Notes: generated by a model not told the origin, from the letters alone. A DNA stretch of 64,000 bases from Paractinoplanes pyxinae (GCF_026626335.1 NZ_JAPNTZ010000006.1:186001-250000); one strand, 5' to 3'; positions 33,299 to 43,024 are shown, numbered from the stretch's first letter. Program-made: numbers and translations.

Positions 33299-35034
33299 TG
33301 CTCATCAAACTGCTTCGTAACTACTTACGCCCGTACCGGCGGGAAATCACACTCGTCGTCCTGTTCCAGTTCCTGCAGACGCTGGCCACGCTCTACCTGC
33401 CCACGCTGTTCGCCGACATCATCGACAACGGCGTGGTCAAGGGCGACACCGGCTACGTCATGAAGATCGGCGGCTGGATGCTCGCCATCACGCTGGCCAG
33501 CATCGCGGCCCAGATTGTCGCGGTCTACTTCGGGGCCCGTACGGCGATGGCGGTGGGCCGGGACGTCCGGGCCTCGATCTTCGGTCAGGTGCAGACCTTC
33601 TCGGCCCGCGAGGTGGGTCAGTTCGGCGCCCCGTCGCTGATCACCCGGACCACCAACGACGTCCAGCAGGTGCAGATGCTGGTGCTGATGACCTTCACGC
33701 TGATGGTCTCGGCGCCGATCATGTGCGTCGGCGGCATCGTGCTGGCCCTGCGGCAGGACGTTCCGCTGTCGTCGCTGTTGCTGGTGATCGTGCCGGTGCT
33801 GGTGGCCACGGTCAGCGCGATCATCGTGCGGATGCGCCCGCTGTTCCGCACGATGCAGGTGCGCATCGACCGGGTCAACCAGGTGATGCGCGAGCAGATC
33901 AGCGGCATCCGGGTCATTCGTGCCTTCGTCCGCGACGAGCGCGAGCAGGTGCGCTACCGGGGCGCCAACGACGAGCTGACCGACGTGTCGCTCAAGGTCG
34001 GCAAGCTGATGGCCCTGATGTTCCCGACCGTCATGCTGATCGTGAACCTGTCCAGCGTCGCCGTGCTCTGGTTCGGCGGCCACCGGATCGACTCGGGCGC
34101 GATGCAGATCGGCGCGCTCACCGCGTTCCTCAGCTACCTGATGCAGATCCTCATGTCGATCATGATGGCCACCTTCATGTTCGTGATGATCCCGCGGGCC
34201 GAGGTCTGCGCCGAGCGGATCGAGGAGGTGCTGGGCACCGAGTCGAGCGTCGTCACGGCGAAGCAGCCGGTCACCGCGGTCACCGAACACGGCCGGCTCG
34301 ACCTGCGCGGCGTCGGCTTCCACTACCCCGGCGCCGAGGCGGCCGTGCTCAGCGACATCGACCTGACCGCCCGGCCGGGCGAGATCACCGCGATCATCGG
34401 GAGCACCGGCAGCGGCAAGACCACGCTGCTCAACCTGGTGCCACGGCTGTTCGACGCCACGTCGGGCCAGGTTCTGGTGGACGGCATCGACGTCCGCGAG
34501 CTCGACCCGGCGCTGCTGTCGCGGCTGATCGGTCTCGTGCCCCAGCGGCCCTACCTGTTCTCGGGCACGGTCGGTTCCAATCTGCGGTACGGGAATCCGG
34601 ACGCCACCGACGAGGAGCTGTGGACCGCCCTCGAGATCGCCCAGGCCCGCGATTTCGTGGAGCGCATGGAGGGCGGGCTCGACGCGCCGATCGCCCAGGG
34701 CGGCACGAATGTGTCGGGCGGCCAGCGGCAGCGGCTCGCTATCGCCCGTACGTTGGTGCACCGCCCCGAGATCTATCTGTTCGACGACTCGTTCTCGGCG
34801 CTCGACTACGCCACTGACGCCGCACTCCGGTCGGCCCTCACCGAGCACATCGCCGACGCCACCGTGGTCATCGTGGCCCAGCGGGTGAGCACCATCCGCG
34901 ACGCCGACCGGATCGTGGTGCTCGACGACGGGCGGGTGGCCGGCACCGGCACCCACGCCGAGCTCATGGAAACCAACGAGACCTACCGCGAGATCGTCCT
35001 CTCGCAGCTCACTGCCCAGGAGGCTGCCGCGTGA
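33298..35034 (+). CDS. ABC exporter half-transporter 1 (permease-ATPase)
   Basis: The 578-residue protein has six membrane helices (residues about 10-310), then an ATPase with Walker A GSTGSGKTTLL, a Q-loop (GLVPQRPYLFSG), the signature VSGGQRQRLAIAR and Walker B IYLFDDSFSALD. The residue after Walker B is Asp rather than the catalytic Glu, and the switch region reads VIVAQRVSTI with Gln in place of His. Its site is therefore probably degenerate, as in one half of heterodimeric drug exporters. It pairs with the next gene, whose GTG overlaps its stop. Confidence 0.9.
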   Translation: MLIKLLRNYLRPYRREITLVVLFQFLQTLATLYLPTLFADIIDNGVVKGDTGYVMKIGGWMLAITLASIAAQIVAVYFGARTAMAVGRDVRASIFGQVQTFSAREVGQFGAPSLITRTTNDVQQVQMLVLMTFTLMVSAPIMCVGGIVLALRQDVPLSSLLLVIVPVLVATVSAIIVRMRPLFRTMQVRIDRVNQVMREQISGIRVIRAFVRDEREQVRYRGANDELTDVSLKVGKLMALMFPTVMLIVNLSSVAVLWFGGHRIDSGAMQIGALTAFLSYLMQILMSIMMATFMFVMIPRAEVCAERIEEVLGTESSVVTAKQPVTAVTEHGRLDLRGVGFHYPGAEAAVLSDIDLTARPGEITAIIGSTGSGKTTLLNLVPRLFDATSGQVLVDGIDVRELDPALLSRLIGLVPQRPYLFSGTVGSNLRYGNPDATDEELWTALEIAQARDFVERMEGGLDAPIAQGGTNVSGGQRQRLAIARTLVHRPEIYLFDDSFSALDYATDAALRSALTEHIADATVVIVAQRVSTIRDADRIVVLDDGRVAGTGTHAELMETNETYREIVLSQLTAQEAAA

Positions 35035-36968
35035 CCAGGCCCATGGGAGGTCCGCCGGCCGTCCGCGCGATGGCCGGACCGGCCCCGACCGAGAAACTTC
35101 AGGATTTCAAGGGCTCCACCAAGCGCCTGCTCGGCCTGCTCAAGCCGCAGCGTGTGCTCGTCGGCTTCGTGCTGCTGGCCGGCGCGGTCAGCGTAGCCCT
35201 GTCGGTGATCGGCCCGTACCTGCTGGGCCACGCCACCGACGTCATCTTCGCCGGCGTCGTCGGCCGCATGGTCGACGGCAACGTGACCAAGGCCGAGGCC
35301 ATCGCCGCCCTGCGCGCCCGCGGCGAGAACACGCAGGCCGACCTGCTCGGCGCGGTCGACTTCACGCCCGGGCAGGGCATCGACTTCGACCGGCTGGCCC
35401 ACGTGCTCATGTGGGTCGCGCTGGTCTACGTCTTCGCCTGGGTGTTCGGCGTGCTGCAGGGCCGGATCACCGCCACGGTCGTGCAGACCGCGGTCTACCG
35501 CCTGCGCGAACAGGTCGAGGCCAAGCTGTCCCGGCTGCCACTCTCCTATTTCGACCAGCAGCCGCGCGGCGAGGTGCTGAGCCGGGCCACCAACGACACC
35601 GACAACATCGCCCAGACCCTGCAGCAGACGTTCGCCCAGCTGGTCACGTCTCTGCTGATGATCGTCGGCGTGCTCGGCGCGATGTTCTGGATCTCGCCCC
35701 TGCTGGCGCTGATCGCGCTGGTCACGGTGCCGGTCTCGTTCCTGGTGACGATGGCCGTGGGCAAGCGCTCGCAGCCCAACTTCGTCGCCCAGTGGGCCAC
35801 CACGGGCAAGCTCAACGGCCACATCGAAGAGATGTTCACCGGGCACTCGCTGGTCAAGGTGTTCGGGCGGCAGGACGAGGCGTCGTCGGTCTTCGCCGAG
35901 CACAACAACAAGCTGTACGCGTCGTCGTTCCGGGCGCAGTTCATCAGCGGGCTGATCCAGCCGGCCATGATGTTCATCAGCAACCTGAACTACGTGCTGG
36001 TGGCCGTGGTCGGCGGTCTGCGGGTGGCCTCGGGGTCGCTGTCGCTGGGCGAGGTGCAGGCCTTCATCCAGTACTCCCGGCAGTTCAGTCAGCCGCTGAC
36101 CCAGGTGGCGTCGATGGCCAACCTGATCCAGTCGGGTGTCGCATCCGCCGAGCGGGTGTTCGCGCTGCTCGACGCCCCCGAACAAACCCCCTCGCCGGCT
36201 GCTGTTGATCTTGGCCGGGTGCGCGGGCAGATCAGCTTCGAGGACGTCTCGTTCCGGTACGTGCCGGACAAACCGCTGATCGAGCACCTGTCGCTCGACG
36301 TCGCGCCCGGTCAGACGGTGGCGATCGTGGGACCGACCGGTGCCGGAAAGACCACACTGGTCAACCTTCTGATGCGGTTCTACGACGTGGACTCGGGGCG
36401 CATCCGGCTGGACGGGGTGGACATCGCCACCATGCCCCGCGAGCAGCTGCGTGAGGAGATCGGGATGGTGCTGCAGGACACCTGGCTGTTCGGCGGCACG
36501 ATCGCGGAGAACATCGCGTACGGGGCCGACTCGTTCGACATGGCTTCGGTGCAGGCCGCGGCCGAGGCGGCCCACGTGGACGCCTTCGTACGGATGCTGC
36601 CCGACGGCTACGAGACGGTGATCGACGAGGAAGGCTCGAACGTCAGCGCCGGCCAGAAACAGCTGATCACCATCGCGCGGGCGTTCCTGGCCGAGCCGAG
36701 CATCCTGATCCTCGACGAGGCGACGAGCTCGGTCGACACGCGTACGGAGGTGTTGATCCAGAGGGCGATGGCCACGCTGCGCGAGGGTCGCACGTCGTTC
36801 GTGATCGCCCACCGCCTGTCGACGATCCGCGACGCCGACGTGATCCTGGTGATGGAGAACGGGCAGATCGTCGAACAGGGCACACACGACTCGCTGATCG
36901 AAGCGGACGGCGCGTACGCGGCGCTCTACTCCGCCCAGTTCGCGCAGGCCGTGGCCGAAGTGGACTGA
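35031..36968 (+). CDS. ABC exporter half-transporter 2 (permease-ATPase)
   Basis: The 645-residue partner has a longer N-terminus and an extra loop of about 45 residues between the first two helices. Its ATPase has Walker A GPTGAGKTTLV and a Q-loop GMVLQDTWLFGG. The signature NVSAGQKQLITIAR, Walker B ILILDEATSSVD with catalytic Glu, and switch His (VIAHRLSTI) are intact. It therefore supplies the competent ATP site of the heterodimer. It should export lipophilic drugs or a lipid-like product. Ends 14 bases before a strong terminator. Confidence 0.9.
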   Translation: MTRPMGGPPAVRAMAGPAPTEKLQDFKGSTKRLLGLLKPQRVLVGFVLLAGAVSVALSVIGPYLLGHATDVIFAGVVGRMVDGNVTKAEAIAALRARGENTQADLLGAVDFTPGQGIDFDRLAHVLMWVALVYVFAWVFGVLQGRITATVVQTAVYRLREQVEAKLSRLPLSYFDQQPRGEVLSRATNDTDNIAQTLQQTFAQLVTSLLMIVGVLGAMFWISPLLALIALVTVPVSFLVTMAVGKRSQPNFVAQWATTGKLNGHIEEMFTGHSLVKVFGRQDEASSVFAEHNNKLYASSFRAQFISGLIQPAMMFISNLNYVLVAVVGGLRVASGSLSLGEVQAFIQYSRQFSQPLTQVASMANLIQSGVASAERVFALLDAPEQTPSPAAVDLGRVRGQISFEDVSFRYVPDKPLIEHLSLDVAPGQTVAIVGPTGAGKTTLVNLLMRFYDVDSGRIRLDGVDIATMPREQLREEIGMVLQDTWLFGGTIAENIAYGADSFDMASVQAAAEAAHVDAFVRMLPDGYETVIDEEGSNVSAGQKQLITIARAFLAEPSILILDEATSSVDTRTEVLIQRAMATLREGRTSFVIAHRLSTIRDADVILVMENGQIVEQGTHDSLIEADGAYAALYSAQFAQAVAEVD

Positions 36969-36982
36969 TTCCGGGCAAGCGA

Positions 36983-37012
36983 AACGGGGGCGGCCAGCCG
37001 GCCGCCCCCGTT
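36983..37012. terminator. Bidirectional terminator
   Basis: A perfect 13-bp stem, AACGGGGGCGGCC with its complement GGCCGCCCCCGTT, has a four-base loop AGCC. It sits between the exporter operon and the convergent Calx-beta gene and can serve both. Only TT follows directly on the plus strand. Confidence 0.75.
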
Positions 37013-37027
37013 CTTGATGCTGCTGGC

Positions 37028-39943
37028 TTACTTGATGACCGGGCGGACGATGTCCGTCCAGCCGGGGCCGTTGATGCCCATGTCGGCGTCACCCTCGACC
37101 CAGGCGCGGAGCGCGATAGTGCCCGACGGCACCACGGTCGTGGCGGCGTAGGCGCCGTTCACGTTGGCCTTGCTCACCAGGATGTTGGTCCAGGTGTTGG
37201 GGCCGGTCCAGCGCTGAACCACAACCTTGCGGTCGGCAGCGTTCGGGCTGGTCTTGACGACCACCGAGACGCGGCCCTTCGACGGCGAGGTGGCGGTGAG
37301 CGAAGCCCACTGGTTCACCCAGACCGTCTTCTCGTCCGAGTTGACCTCCTGGGACTGCGTCTTGAACCGCATGCCCATGGTGATCGACCGCGAGAAGGAG
37401 TACATGCCCATCGCGTTGGCCTTGGTGTTGGCGATCCACTTCAGCTCGCCACCCGAGTACGGGGCACCCCACAGCTCGACCGTGGCGTTGGCCGCGACCT
37501 TACCGGTGATCGAGACGGGGCCCGTGCCGTTGACCGACATCGGAGCGTTGATCGTCGGCTTCGGCGCCTCGCCGGGCTCCTCACCGCCCGGCTCCTCCGG
37601 CGTGCTGGAGTCACCCGCGATGTAGATGACGCCATCGGTGACGGTGCCCTTGTTACCGGTGGTCGAACCGGTCGCGAGGATGGTCTCCTCGGACTCGACC
37701 TGGTCGTCCTTCAGCAGCGGGACATCGGCGATCCACAGGGTCGACCCGGAGGCGGTTCCCGGATCGATGGTGACCGGCGAAGCGCCCGGGTTGGTGAAGT
37801 CGGTGGTGCCGGCCGCCTTGCTGCCGTGCACCGAGGCGCCGATGAAGGACACCGTCGCGTTGATCGCGGTCTGCGACGTGCCTGTGACCGTGCCCCAGAC
37901 CCGGACCGTCTCACCCTCCATGCCCTTGACGCTCTTGACCTCAAGGTCGGGCGCCGTGTCGTCGTTCTGCAGGGTGAGGGTGGCCGGGTCCGCAGCCGTC
38001 GGAGTGCCCAACAGCCAGGCCGAGCCCGTCGTGGTGGAACCAGGCGTGACGGTCAGGGCGACGGTCTCGTCGGGCTCGTAGATCGAGTCACCGTTGACCA
38101 GAACGGGGACCCAGGCGGTCGACGCCTCGGCCGGGATCGTGATCGACGACTGCGACAGCGGGGCGTAATCGTCGGTGCCGAAGGTCGTCGAGTAGAGCTG
38201 GGCGGCGTTGGTGCCCGACGGCGTCAGCGTGGCCGGGGCGACCGTGATCGGCCGGTCGCTCGAACCCGTGAGCTTGACCGGCAGGATCGCCACCCACGGG
38301 CTGTTGCCTTCCTTGACCGACAGGTCGTCGAACGCCAGGGTCGGCGCCGCGTCGTCGTCCAGGATGGTGATCTCCGCCGGCGAACCGACCGTGAACGTAT
38401 CGGAACCGGGCACGGCGGAGAGGTCGATCGTGAACTTCTCGCCCTCGCCCGAGGTCGTGCCGCCGGCGGTGCGGGTCGACGGGCCCTCGTCGATCGTGTC
38501 ACCCAGGATGTCCACGCTGAAGGTCGCGGACTGGGTGCCCGGCGTGAAGGTCAGCTGGCCGGCCGCGGGGACGTAGTCCTTGGCGGCGCGAGCGTTGCCA
38601 TAGCCGAGGGCCAGGTCGGCCGTCGCCCAATTCACCTTGACGGTCTTGGCCGACTTGGCAGACAGGGTGGCCGTGAAGACCTGCGACATCTTGCCGCTGT
38701 TGCCCTCGGTCACCGTGACCGGGGTGACGGCGACGGTCGGCGCGGGCGTCGCGTCGGTGATCGAGCCGGCCACCTTCGTGGTCGCGCCGAGCACCGCGTT
38801 GGTCGGGTTGACCAGCTGGATCGTGTAGTCCTCAGGGTCCTCGTTGAGGGTGTCCGCGAGGAGCGGGATCGTGAACTCCTTGTACAGATCACCGGCCGGG
38901 ATCGTCACGGTCCGGGTCGACGGGTAGTCGAAGTCGTCCCCCGGCGTCGCGACCGCGTGACCCGCGGCGGGCGTTGTGGCGACGGCGTTCCACTGCACGG
39001 TGATCGGCAGCTCTGACGCGATGTCGGTGGTGACGCGGAAGGTCGTGCCCGAGCCGCCCTCGGTGCCGTTGCCGCCGCCCGAGAGGGTCAGCTTCGGCGT
39101 GCTCTGGGCGTCGACGATCTTGACCGAGGTGCTCTGGGCCGTGGGCGCGACGCCGGACGTGGCGCTGCCGTTGACCGTGAAAGTCTCGATCTCCTGCTGG
39201 TCCTTGACACCATCGTTGGTGATCTGGACGTCCTTGGTCCCGGTCAGTGTGCCGGCCGGGATGGTCAGGGCCACAGCGCTGAGCGCAGTGTAGTCACCGG
39301 CCGGGGCCGTGCCCGCGACGGCGGTGCCGTTCGCCGTGCTCAGGTTGATCGTGGTGTCGACGCTGGACGGCCCACTCAGCTTCGCCGTGATCGTGGTCTT
39401 GGCGTTGGCACTCTCCGTGACCGGGTTGGGCGCGGCGGACAGCGTGTAGGACGGCACCGAGTCGCCGTCCGTGATCGTCACAACACTGTTCAGCGCCGTT
39501 CCGCCACCGGACGGCGTCGCCGTCACGGTGAAGGCTTCAGGACCCTCGTAAAGCCCGTCGGCGGTGATCGGGATCGTGATCGTCTTGTCGCCGGCGGCCG
39601 TGAAGACCTGCGACTTCTGGGCCGAGGTCAGCGTGGTGTAGTCGCTACCCTCGACTGCGCCACCAACCGGAGGCGTGGCACCGGAGTTGGGCGTGGGCGC
39701 AACGGTGAGGGTGAAGGTGGCGGCCGCGTCCGAGTGGAGCGTCAGGACCGCGTTGGAGCCTTCAGCTGCCGTGACGGTGGCCGTGAGGGTGTTCGCCGCG
39801 TAGGCCGGCGACCCTACCAGGGCAGGCACGAGGCCGATGGCGCTCGCGACGGCAGCCGCGAGGGCCTTTCGCCGGAGCTTGTGGCCACGCAGCGCGAACG
39901 GAACCGAGCCGCTCGAGTCTGCATGGGCTGTGGGATAGCGCAT
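37028..39943 (-). CDS. Large secreted Calx-beta domain protein
   Basis: The 971-residue precursor has an extended signal peptide (MRYPTAHADSSG..., hydrophobic core LAAAVASAIGLVPALVGSPAYA, cleavage about residue 48). About six Calx-beta repeats follow, each with a DDY/DYT segment and a DGVKDQQEIETF or DTLNEDPEDY-type acidic Ca-binding edge strand. After a Glu/Pro-rich linker (TPEEPGGEEPGEAPKP) comes a C-terminal Ig-like region with repeated aromatic strands. There is no sortase motif or membrane anchor. It is probably a Ca-dependent surface or matrix adhesin. GGAG precedes the ATG, and a cyclic di-GMP riboswitch occupies the leader. Confidence 0.85.
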   Translation of the reverse strand: MRYPTAHADSSGSVPFALRGHKLRRKALAAAVASAIGLVPALVGSPAYAANTLTATVTAAEGSNAVLTLHSDAAATFTLTVAPTPNSGATPPVGGAVEGSDYTTLTSAQKSQVFTAAGDKTITIPITADGLYEGPEAFTVTATPSGGGTALNSVVTITDGDSVPSYTLSAAPNPVTESANAKTTITAKLSGPSSVDTTINLSTANGTAVAGTAPAGDYTALSAVALTIPAGTLTGTKDVQITNDGVKDQQEIETFTVNGSATSGVAPTAQSTSVKIVDAQSTPKLTLSGGGNGTEGGSGTTFRVTTDIASELPITVQWNAVATTPAAGHAVATPGDDFDYPSTRTVTIPAGDLYKEFTIPLLADTLNEDPEDYTIQLVNPTNAVLGATTKVAGSITDATPAPTVAVTPVTVTEGNSGKMSQVFTATLSAKSAKTVKVNWATADLALGYGNARAAKDYVPAAGQLTFTPGTQSATFSVDILGDTIDEGPSTRTAGGTTSGEGEKFTIDLSAVPGSDTFTVGSPAEITILDDDAAPTLAFDDLSVKEGNSPWVAILPVKLTGSSDRPITVAPATLTPSGTNAAQLYSTTFGTDDYAPLSQSSITIPAEASTAWVPVLVNGDSIYEPDETVALTVTPGSTTTGSAWLLGTPTAADPATLTLQNDDTAPDLEVKSVKGMEGETVRVWGTVTGTSQTAINATVSFIGASVHGSKAAGTTDFTNPGASPVTIDPGTASGSTLWIADVPLLKDDQVESEETILATGSTTGNKGTVTDGVIYIAGDSSTPEEPGGEEPGEAPKPTINAPMSVNGTGPVSITGKVAANATVELWGAPYSGGELKWIANTKANAMGMYSFSRSITMGMRFKTQSQEVNSDEKTVWVNQWASLTATSPSKGRVSVVVKTSPNAADRKVVVQRWTGPNTWTNILVSKANVNGAYAATTVVPSGTIALRAWVEGDADMGINGPGWTDIVRPVIK

Positions 39944-39954
39944 GTCTTTCTTTC

Positions 39955-40045
39955 TCCTTCGGCGGCTGGGCTGCCTCCGTCGGGAGGCCCCTGGCTTTGC
40001 GTCCCCGCCTTGCAGCGGGTTTGCCTGTTCGGGTACCGCACCGAT
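39955..40045 (-). promoter_or_regulatory. Cyclic di-GMP-I (GEMM) riboswitch in the Calx-beta leader
   Basis: Read on the minus strand the leader holds GGCAAACC (40025-40018), a CCCGC...GCGGG stem closed by a GCAA tetraloop, then the invariant GGGACGCAAAGCC (40005-39993), and a second stem GGCCTCC...GGAGG followed by CAGCC. This order, with a GNRA loop facing a receptor helix, is the GEMM-I aptamer. The RBS of the Calx-beta gene follows within about ten bases, so ligand binding could control translation start or transcription read-through. An on- or off-switch cannot be decided by eye. Confidence 0.85.
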
Positions 40046-40121
40046 GGGCGGGGCTCGAAGAGCCGGCTTGGGCCGGCCCGAGCAGCGAAAACCGAGAAAG
40101 ATCCGGCTTATCGCCTTCCGT

Positions 40122-40127
40122 AATCTA
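40122..40127 (-). promoter_or_regulatory. -10 box upstream of the riboswitch
   Basis: TAGATT on the minus strand would place the transcript start near 40115, giving a leader of about 170 bases that contains the whole riboswitch. Confidence 0.5.
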
Positions 40128-40176
40128 ACCGGCACATCACCGCGTTAGCGGCGGAACGCTTTTTTCGGCTCAAATC

Positions 40177-40195
40177 GGCCTTACCGCTCAAGGCC
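40177..40195 (-). terminator. Possible weak terminator
   Basis: GGCCTT and AAGGCC are separated by seven bases. On the minus strand GATTTGAG follows. It lies 58 bases after the stop of the unknown membrane protein gene (40253). The stem is short. Confidence 0.35.
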
Positions 40196-40252
40196 ACCCG
40201 TGCGAGCGACAGCCGCAGCCTGCATCGGCGTCAAAGGAGTGACTCGGGAACG

Positions 40253-41446
40253 CTAGGCGGGGCGACGGCGGCGGCGTAGGGCGGCGGCCAGCAACCACGG
40301 AGCCAGGCCTACGGCCAGGAACAGGGTCAGCAGCGGGAGTTGCCACCAGCGGGAAAGGGCTCGGGACGGGGGCTCGATGGCGGGGGTGGCGACCCACGGC
40401 TGGGCCGCCTTCGACCAGGCCAGGAAGGCGTCGCCGATGGGGTAGGCGCCGAACACGTAGCGCTTGGTGCCGGGGGTGTAAAAGGGCAGGCCGGCCACCT
40501 CGCCGAAGCGGGCCAGGCCGGCGGCCAAGGTGTCGTCGCCGTGGAGTTTGGCTGCTCCGATTGTCACGACTGTGGCTGAGAGGCTTACGCCCAGGACCAG
40601 GGGGCCCGAGTCGACGTTCGAGGGGCCGTCCGTACCGGCTGGGTATTCGCGCACTGTGGGGCCCACGCCCAGCGGCGCGGAGAGGAACCACGTGCGGAAT
40701 CTTGTGTACTGCTGGCGGGCGAACTCCGGGTCGATCTCGGGCAGGAAGCGGTTGATGATGCTCTGCGACGTGCCCTGCGCGCCGGAGGTGGGCTCGCCGG
40801 TGTCGACGTTCGCGGTGTGCGGGATCAGCTGGGTCGCGGGATCGAGCCGGGCCTGCACGTTGGCCAGCCAGCGGATCACCGTGACGTCGTACGCGGGGGA
40901 AAGCAGTTTGTCGTGCAGGCGCAGGGAGGCGACGGCGACCGTGGAGTCGACGGGCCAGGCCTGGCCGGGGTACGAGGGCAGGAACGGGGTCGGGGAGGCG
41001 TCGAAACCGGCGGCGATGTCGGCCGAGTCCCGCTCGAAGGCCTGCACCTGGGCAGGGTCGCGCGAGGCGGCGGGCTGGCGCGCGAGGATGCCGCCGCGGA
41101 GCCAGTTCACCCAGCCGCGGTAGAAGATTCCGTACTGTACGGGCATGTCGCCGGCGAAGGGGGCGCGGCCCGCATCCGATTCGAGCCGGCTCAGCGCCCA
41201 GCGCGCGTCGTCGAGGCGGCCGAGGTCGACTGCGGTCAGGCCGTACAGCACGTACGAGAAGAAGTAGCCCTCGGGAAAGAGCTGCTGGGCGTCGTCGGCC
41301 CCACCTGATTCGAGCTCCGACCGCAAAAAGGCCAATTGCCGCCGTACGCCGGAATCGCCGTCAGCCGGGGCAACCAGCCGCACCACTGACAAAGCGGCGG
41401 CTGCGCTGATGGCCACGGCGACGAGCAGTCCGAGAAATCTGCGCAC
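40253..41446 (-). CDS. Unknown membrane-anchored extracytoplasmic protein (397 aa)
   Basis: An N-terminal hydrophobic helix (FLGLLVAVAISAAAALSVVRLV) and a C-terminal one (WWQLPLLTLFLAVGLAPWLLAAAL, then a RRRRRP tail) enclose about 330 residues. That middle part is helix-rich, with conserved-looking aromatic motifs: FRGWVNWLRGGILA, PYPGQ-like SYPGQAWPVDSTVAVASLRLHD and a late GTKRYVFGAYPIGDAFLAWSKAAQ. The pattern resembles an alpha/alpha-barrel, but I cannot name a family. The basic tail places the C-terminus in the cytoplasm. Confidence 0.6.
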   Translation of the reverse strand: MRRFLGLLVAVAISAAAALSVVRLVAPADGDSGVRRQLAFLRSELESGGADDAQQLFPEGYFFSYVLYGLTAVDLGRLDDARWALSRLESDAGRAPFAGDMPVQYGIFYRGWVNWLRGGILARQPAASRDPAQVQAFERDSADIAAGFDASPTPFLPSYPGQAWPVDSTVAVASLRLHDKLLSPAYDVTVIRWLANVQARLDPATQLIPHTANVDTGEPTSGAQGTSQSIINRFLPEIDPEFARQQYTRFRTWFLSAPLGVGPTVREYPAGTDGPSNVDSGPLVLGVSLSATVVTIGAAKLHGDDTLAAGLARFGEVAGLPFYTPGTKRYVFGAYPIGDAFLAWSKAAQPWVATPAIEPPSRALSRWWQLPLLTLFLAVGLAPWLLAAALRRRRRPA

Positions 41447-41539
41447 CGGCCGAGCTTAGAGAGATCCGCCAAACGGGGAGTCATGTCCACTTACGAGTCG
41501 CGCCGAACTCAGGAAGCTGACAGCGTTTGGTTGTTGCCC

Positions 41540-41561
41540 GTTCACGTTGACCATCACCTCC
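41540..41561 (+). promoter_or_regulatory. Possible Pho box
   Basis: GTTCACGTTGA followed directly by CCATCACCTCC resembles two 11-bp direct-repeat units of the actinobacterial PhoP site (GTTCACC-like; second unit 5 of 7). It lies about 105 bases before the phoA start. Confidence 0.4.
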
Positions 41562-41665
41562 GGCCCGAGTTGGCCGTCTGGTCATCTGGTGGCCACCGCC
41601 GCTTCAAACGGAGCTGATGGCGTGGTTCCCGACCAATGCTTCAACGCATATTGGAGTGCGCATTC

Positions 41666-43024
41666 ATGAATGCTCTGCGTTCCCGTCGTGGCCGCCTCGC
41701 CCTGGCGCTGGTGGCGACCACGGTCGTCGCGGTGCCGTCGGTCGCTCTGGCCGGCGACGCGCACCAGGACCGCACCTGGGCCGCCAAGCAGGCGATCAAG
41801 GGCGGCACGGCTCGCAACGTCATCCTGCTCATCGGTGACGGCATGGGCGACAGCGAGATCACCATCGCCCGCAACTACCAGGTCGGCGCCAACGGCCGCC
41901 TGGCCATGGACAAGCTGCCGCTGACCGGCGCCTACACCACGTACGCCGTGCAGAAGGACGCCCCGTCGAAGCCCGACTACGTGACCGACTCGGCCGCCTC
42001 GGGCTCGGGCTGGGCGACCGGCCACAAGACGTACAACGGCGCGATCTCGGTGCTGCCGAACGAGAAGCCCGTTCCCACCATCCTCGAGCTGGCCAAGAAG
42101 GCCGGCTACCGCACCGGTGACGTCACCACCGCGGAGCTGCAGGACGCCACCCCGGCCGTTCTCGGCTCGCACGTCGTCAGCCGCGACTGCAAGGGCCCGG
42201 ACGCGATGGCCACCTGCGCGGTCAACGACAAGGTGAACGGCGGCGCCGGCTCGATCGCCGAGCAGCTCGTCCAGACCCGCCCCGACGTGCTGCTGGGCGG
42301 CGGCAAGCAGTACTTCGACCAGACCGTCAAGGCCGGCAAGTACAAGGGCAAGACGGTCACCCAGCAGGCCCAGGCCAACGGCTACCACGTCGTCACCGAC
42401 GCTGCCGGTCTCGCCGCGGCCAAGGGCGACAAGCCGATCCTCGGCCAGTTCGCCAAGAACAACATGGACCTCGAGTGGGTCGGCCCGACCCCGACGCGTA
42501 CGGGCACCGCGCCGGCCAAGTGTGCGGTGAACACGGCTCGTACGGCCTCGCAGCCGCACCTGGTCGACATGGCTTCGAAGGCGCTGAACGTGCTGGACAA
42601 GCAGACCAAGCGCAGCAAGAAGGGCTTCTTCCTGCAGATCGAGGGCGCCTCGATCGACAAGCAGGACCACGCGGCCAACCCGTGCGGCCAGATCGGTGAG
42701 ACGGTCGCCTTCGACGCTGCCATCAAGAAGGTGCTCGAGTACCAGAAGTCGCACCCCGACACCCTGGTCGTCGTGACCGCCGACCACGGTCACACCAGCC
42801 AGATCGTCGAGGAGGCCACCCTCGGCTACACGGCCACGCTGATCACGCACGACGACGCCAACATGACGATCTCGTACGCGACCTCGGAGATCACCGGCTC
42901 GCAGCAGCACACCGGCACCGAGGTGCGGATCGCCGCCGGCGGCCCGCAGGCGGCCAACGTGCTCGGCGTGACCAACCAGACCGACCTCTTCTTCACGATG
43001 AAGCGGGCGCTCGGCCTGCGCTGA
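41666..43024 (+). CDS. phoA: Secreted alkaline phosphatase
   Basis: The 452-residue precursor has a signal peptide (MNALRSRRGRLALALVATTVVAVPSVALA). The first metal site is VILLIGDGMGDSE. The phosphorylated Ser is in DYVTDSAASGSGWATGHKT, and later zinc ligands are in IEGASIDKQDHAANP and VVVTADHGHTSQ. It releases phosphate from monoesters outside the cell and is usually induced by phosphate starvation. The ATG at 41666 is preceded by TTGGAG. Its 3' end overlaps the convergent ferredoxin gene by 32 bases. Confidence 0.93.
   Translation: MNALRSRRGRLALALVATTVVAVPSVALAGDAHQDRTWAAKQAIKGGTARNVILLIGDGMGDSEITIARNYQVGANGRLAMDKLPLTGAYTTYAVQKDAPSKPDYVTDSAASGSGWATGHKTYNGAISVLPNEKPVPTILELAKKAGYRTGDVTTAELQDATPAVLGSHVVSRDCKGPDAMATCAVNDKVNGGAGSIAEQLVQTRPDVLLGGGKQYFDQTVKAGKYKGKTVTQQAQANGYHVVTDAAGLAAAKGDKPILGQFAKNNMDLEWVGPTPTRTGTAPAKCAVNTARTASQPHLVDMASKALNVLDKQTKRSKKGFFLQIEGASIDKQDHAANPCGQIGETVAFDAAIKKVLEYQKSHPDTLVVVTADHGHTSQIVEEATLGYTATLITHDDANMTISYATSEITGSQQHTGTEVRIAAGGPQAANVLGVTNQTDLFFTMKRALGLR

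Noticed and set aside
33325-36887. Minus-strand open frames opposite both ABC exporter genes
   Set aside because: Shadows of strongly conserved coding sequence; His/Asp/Gln-rich translation without any recognisable feature.
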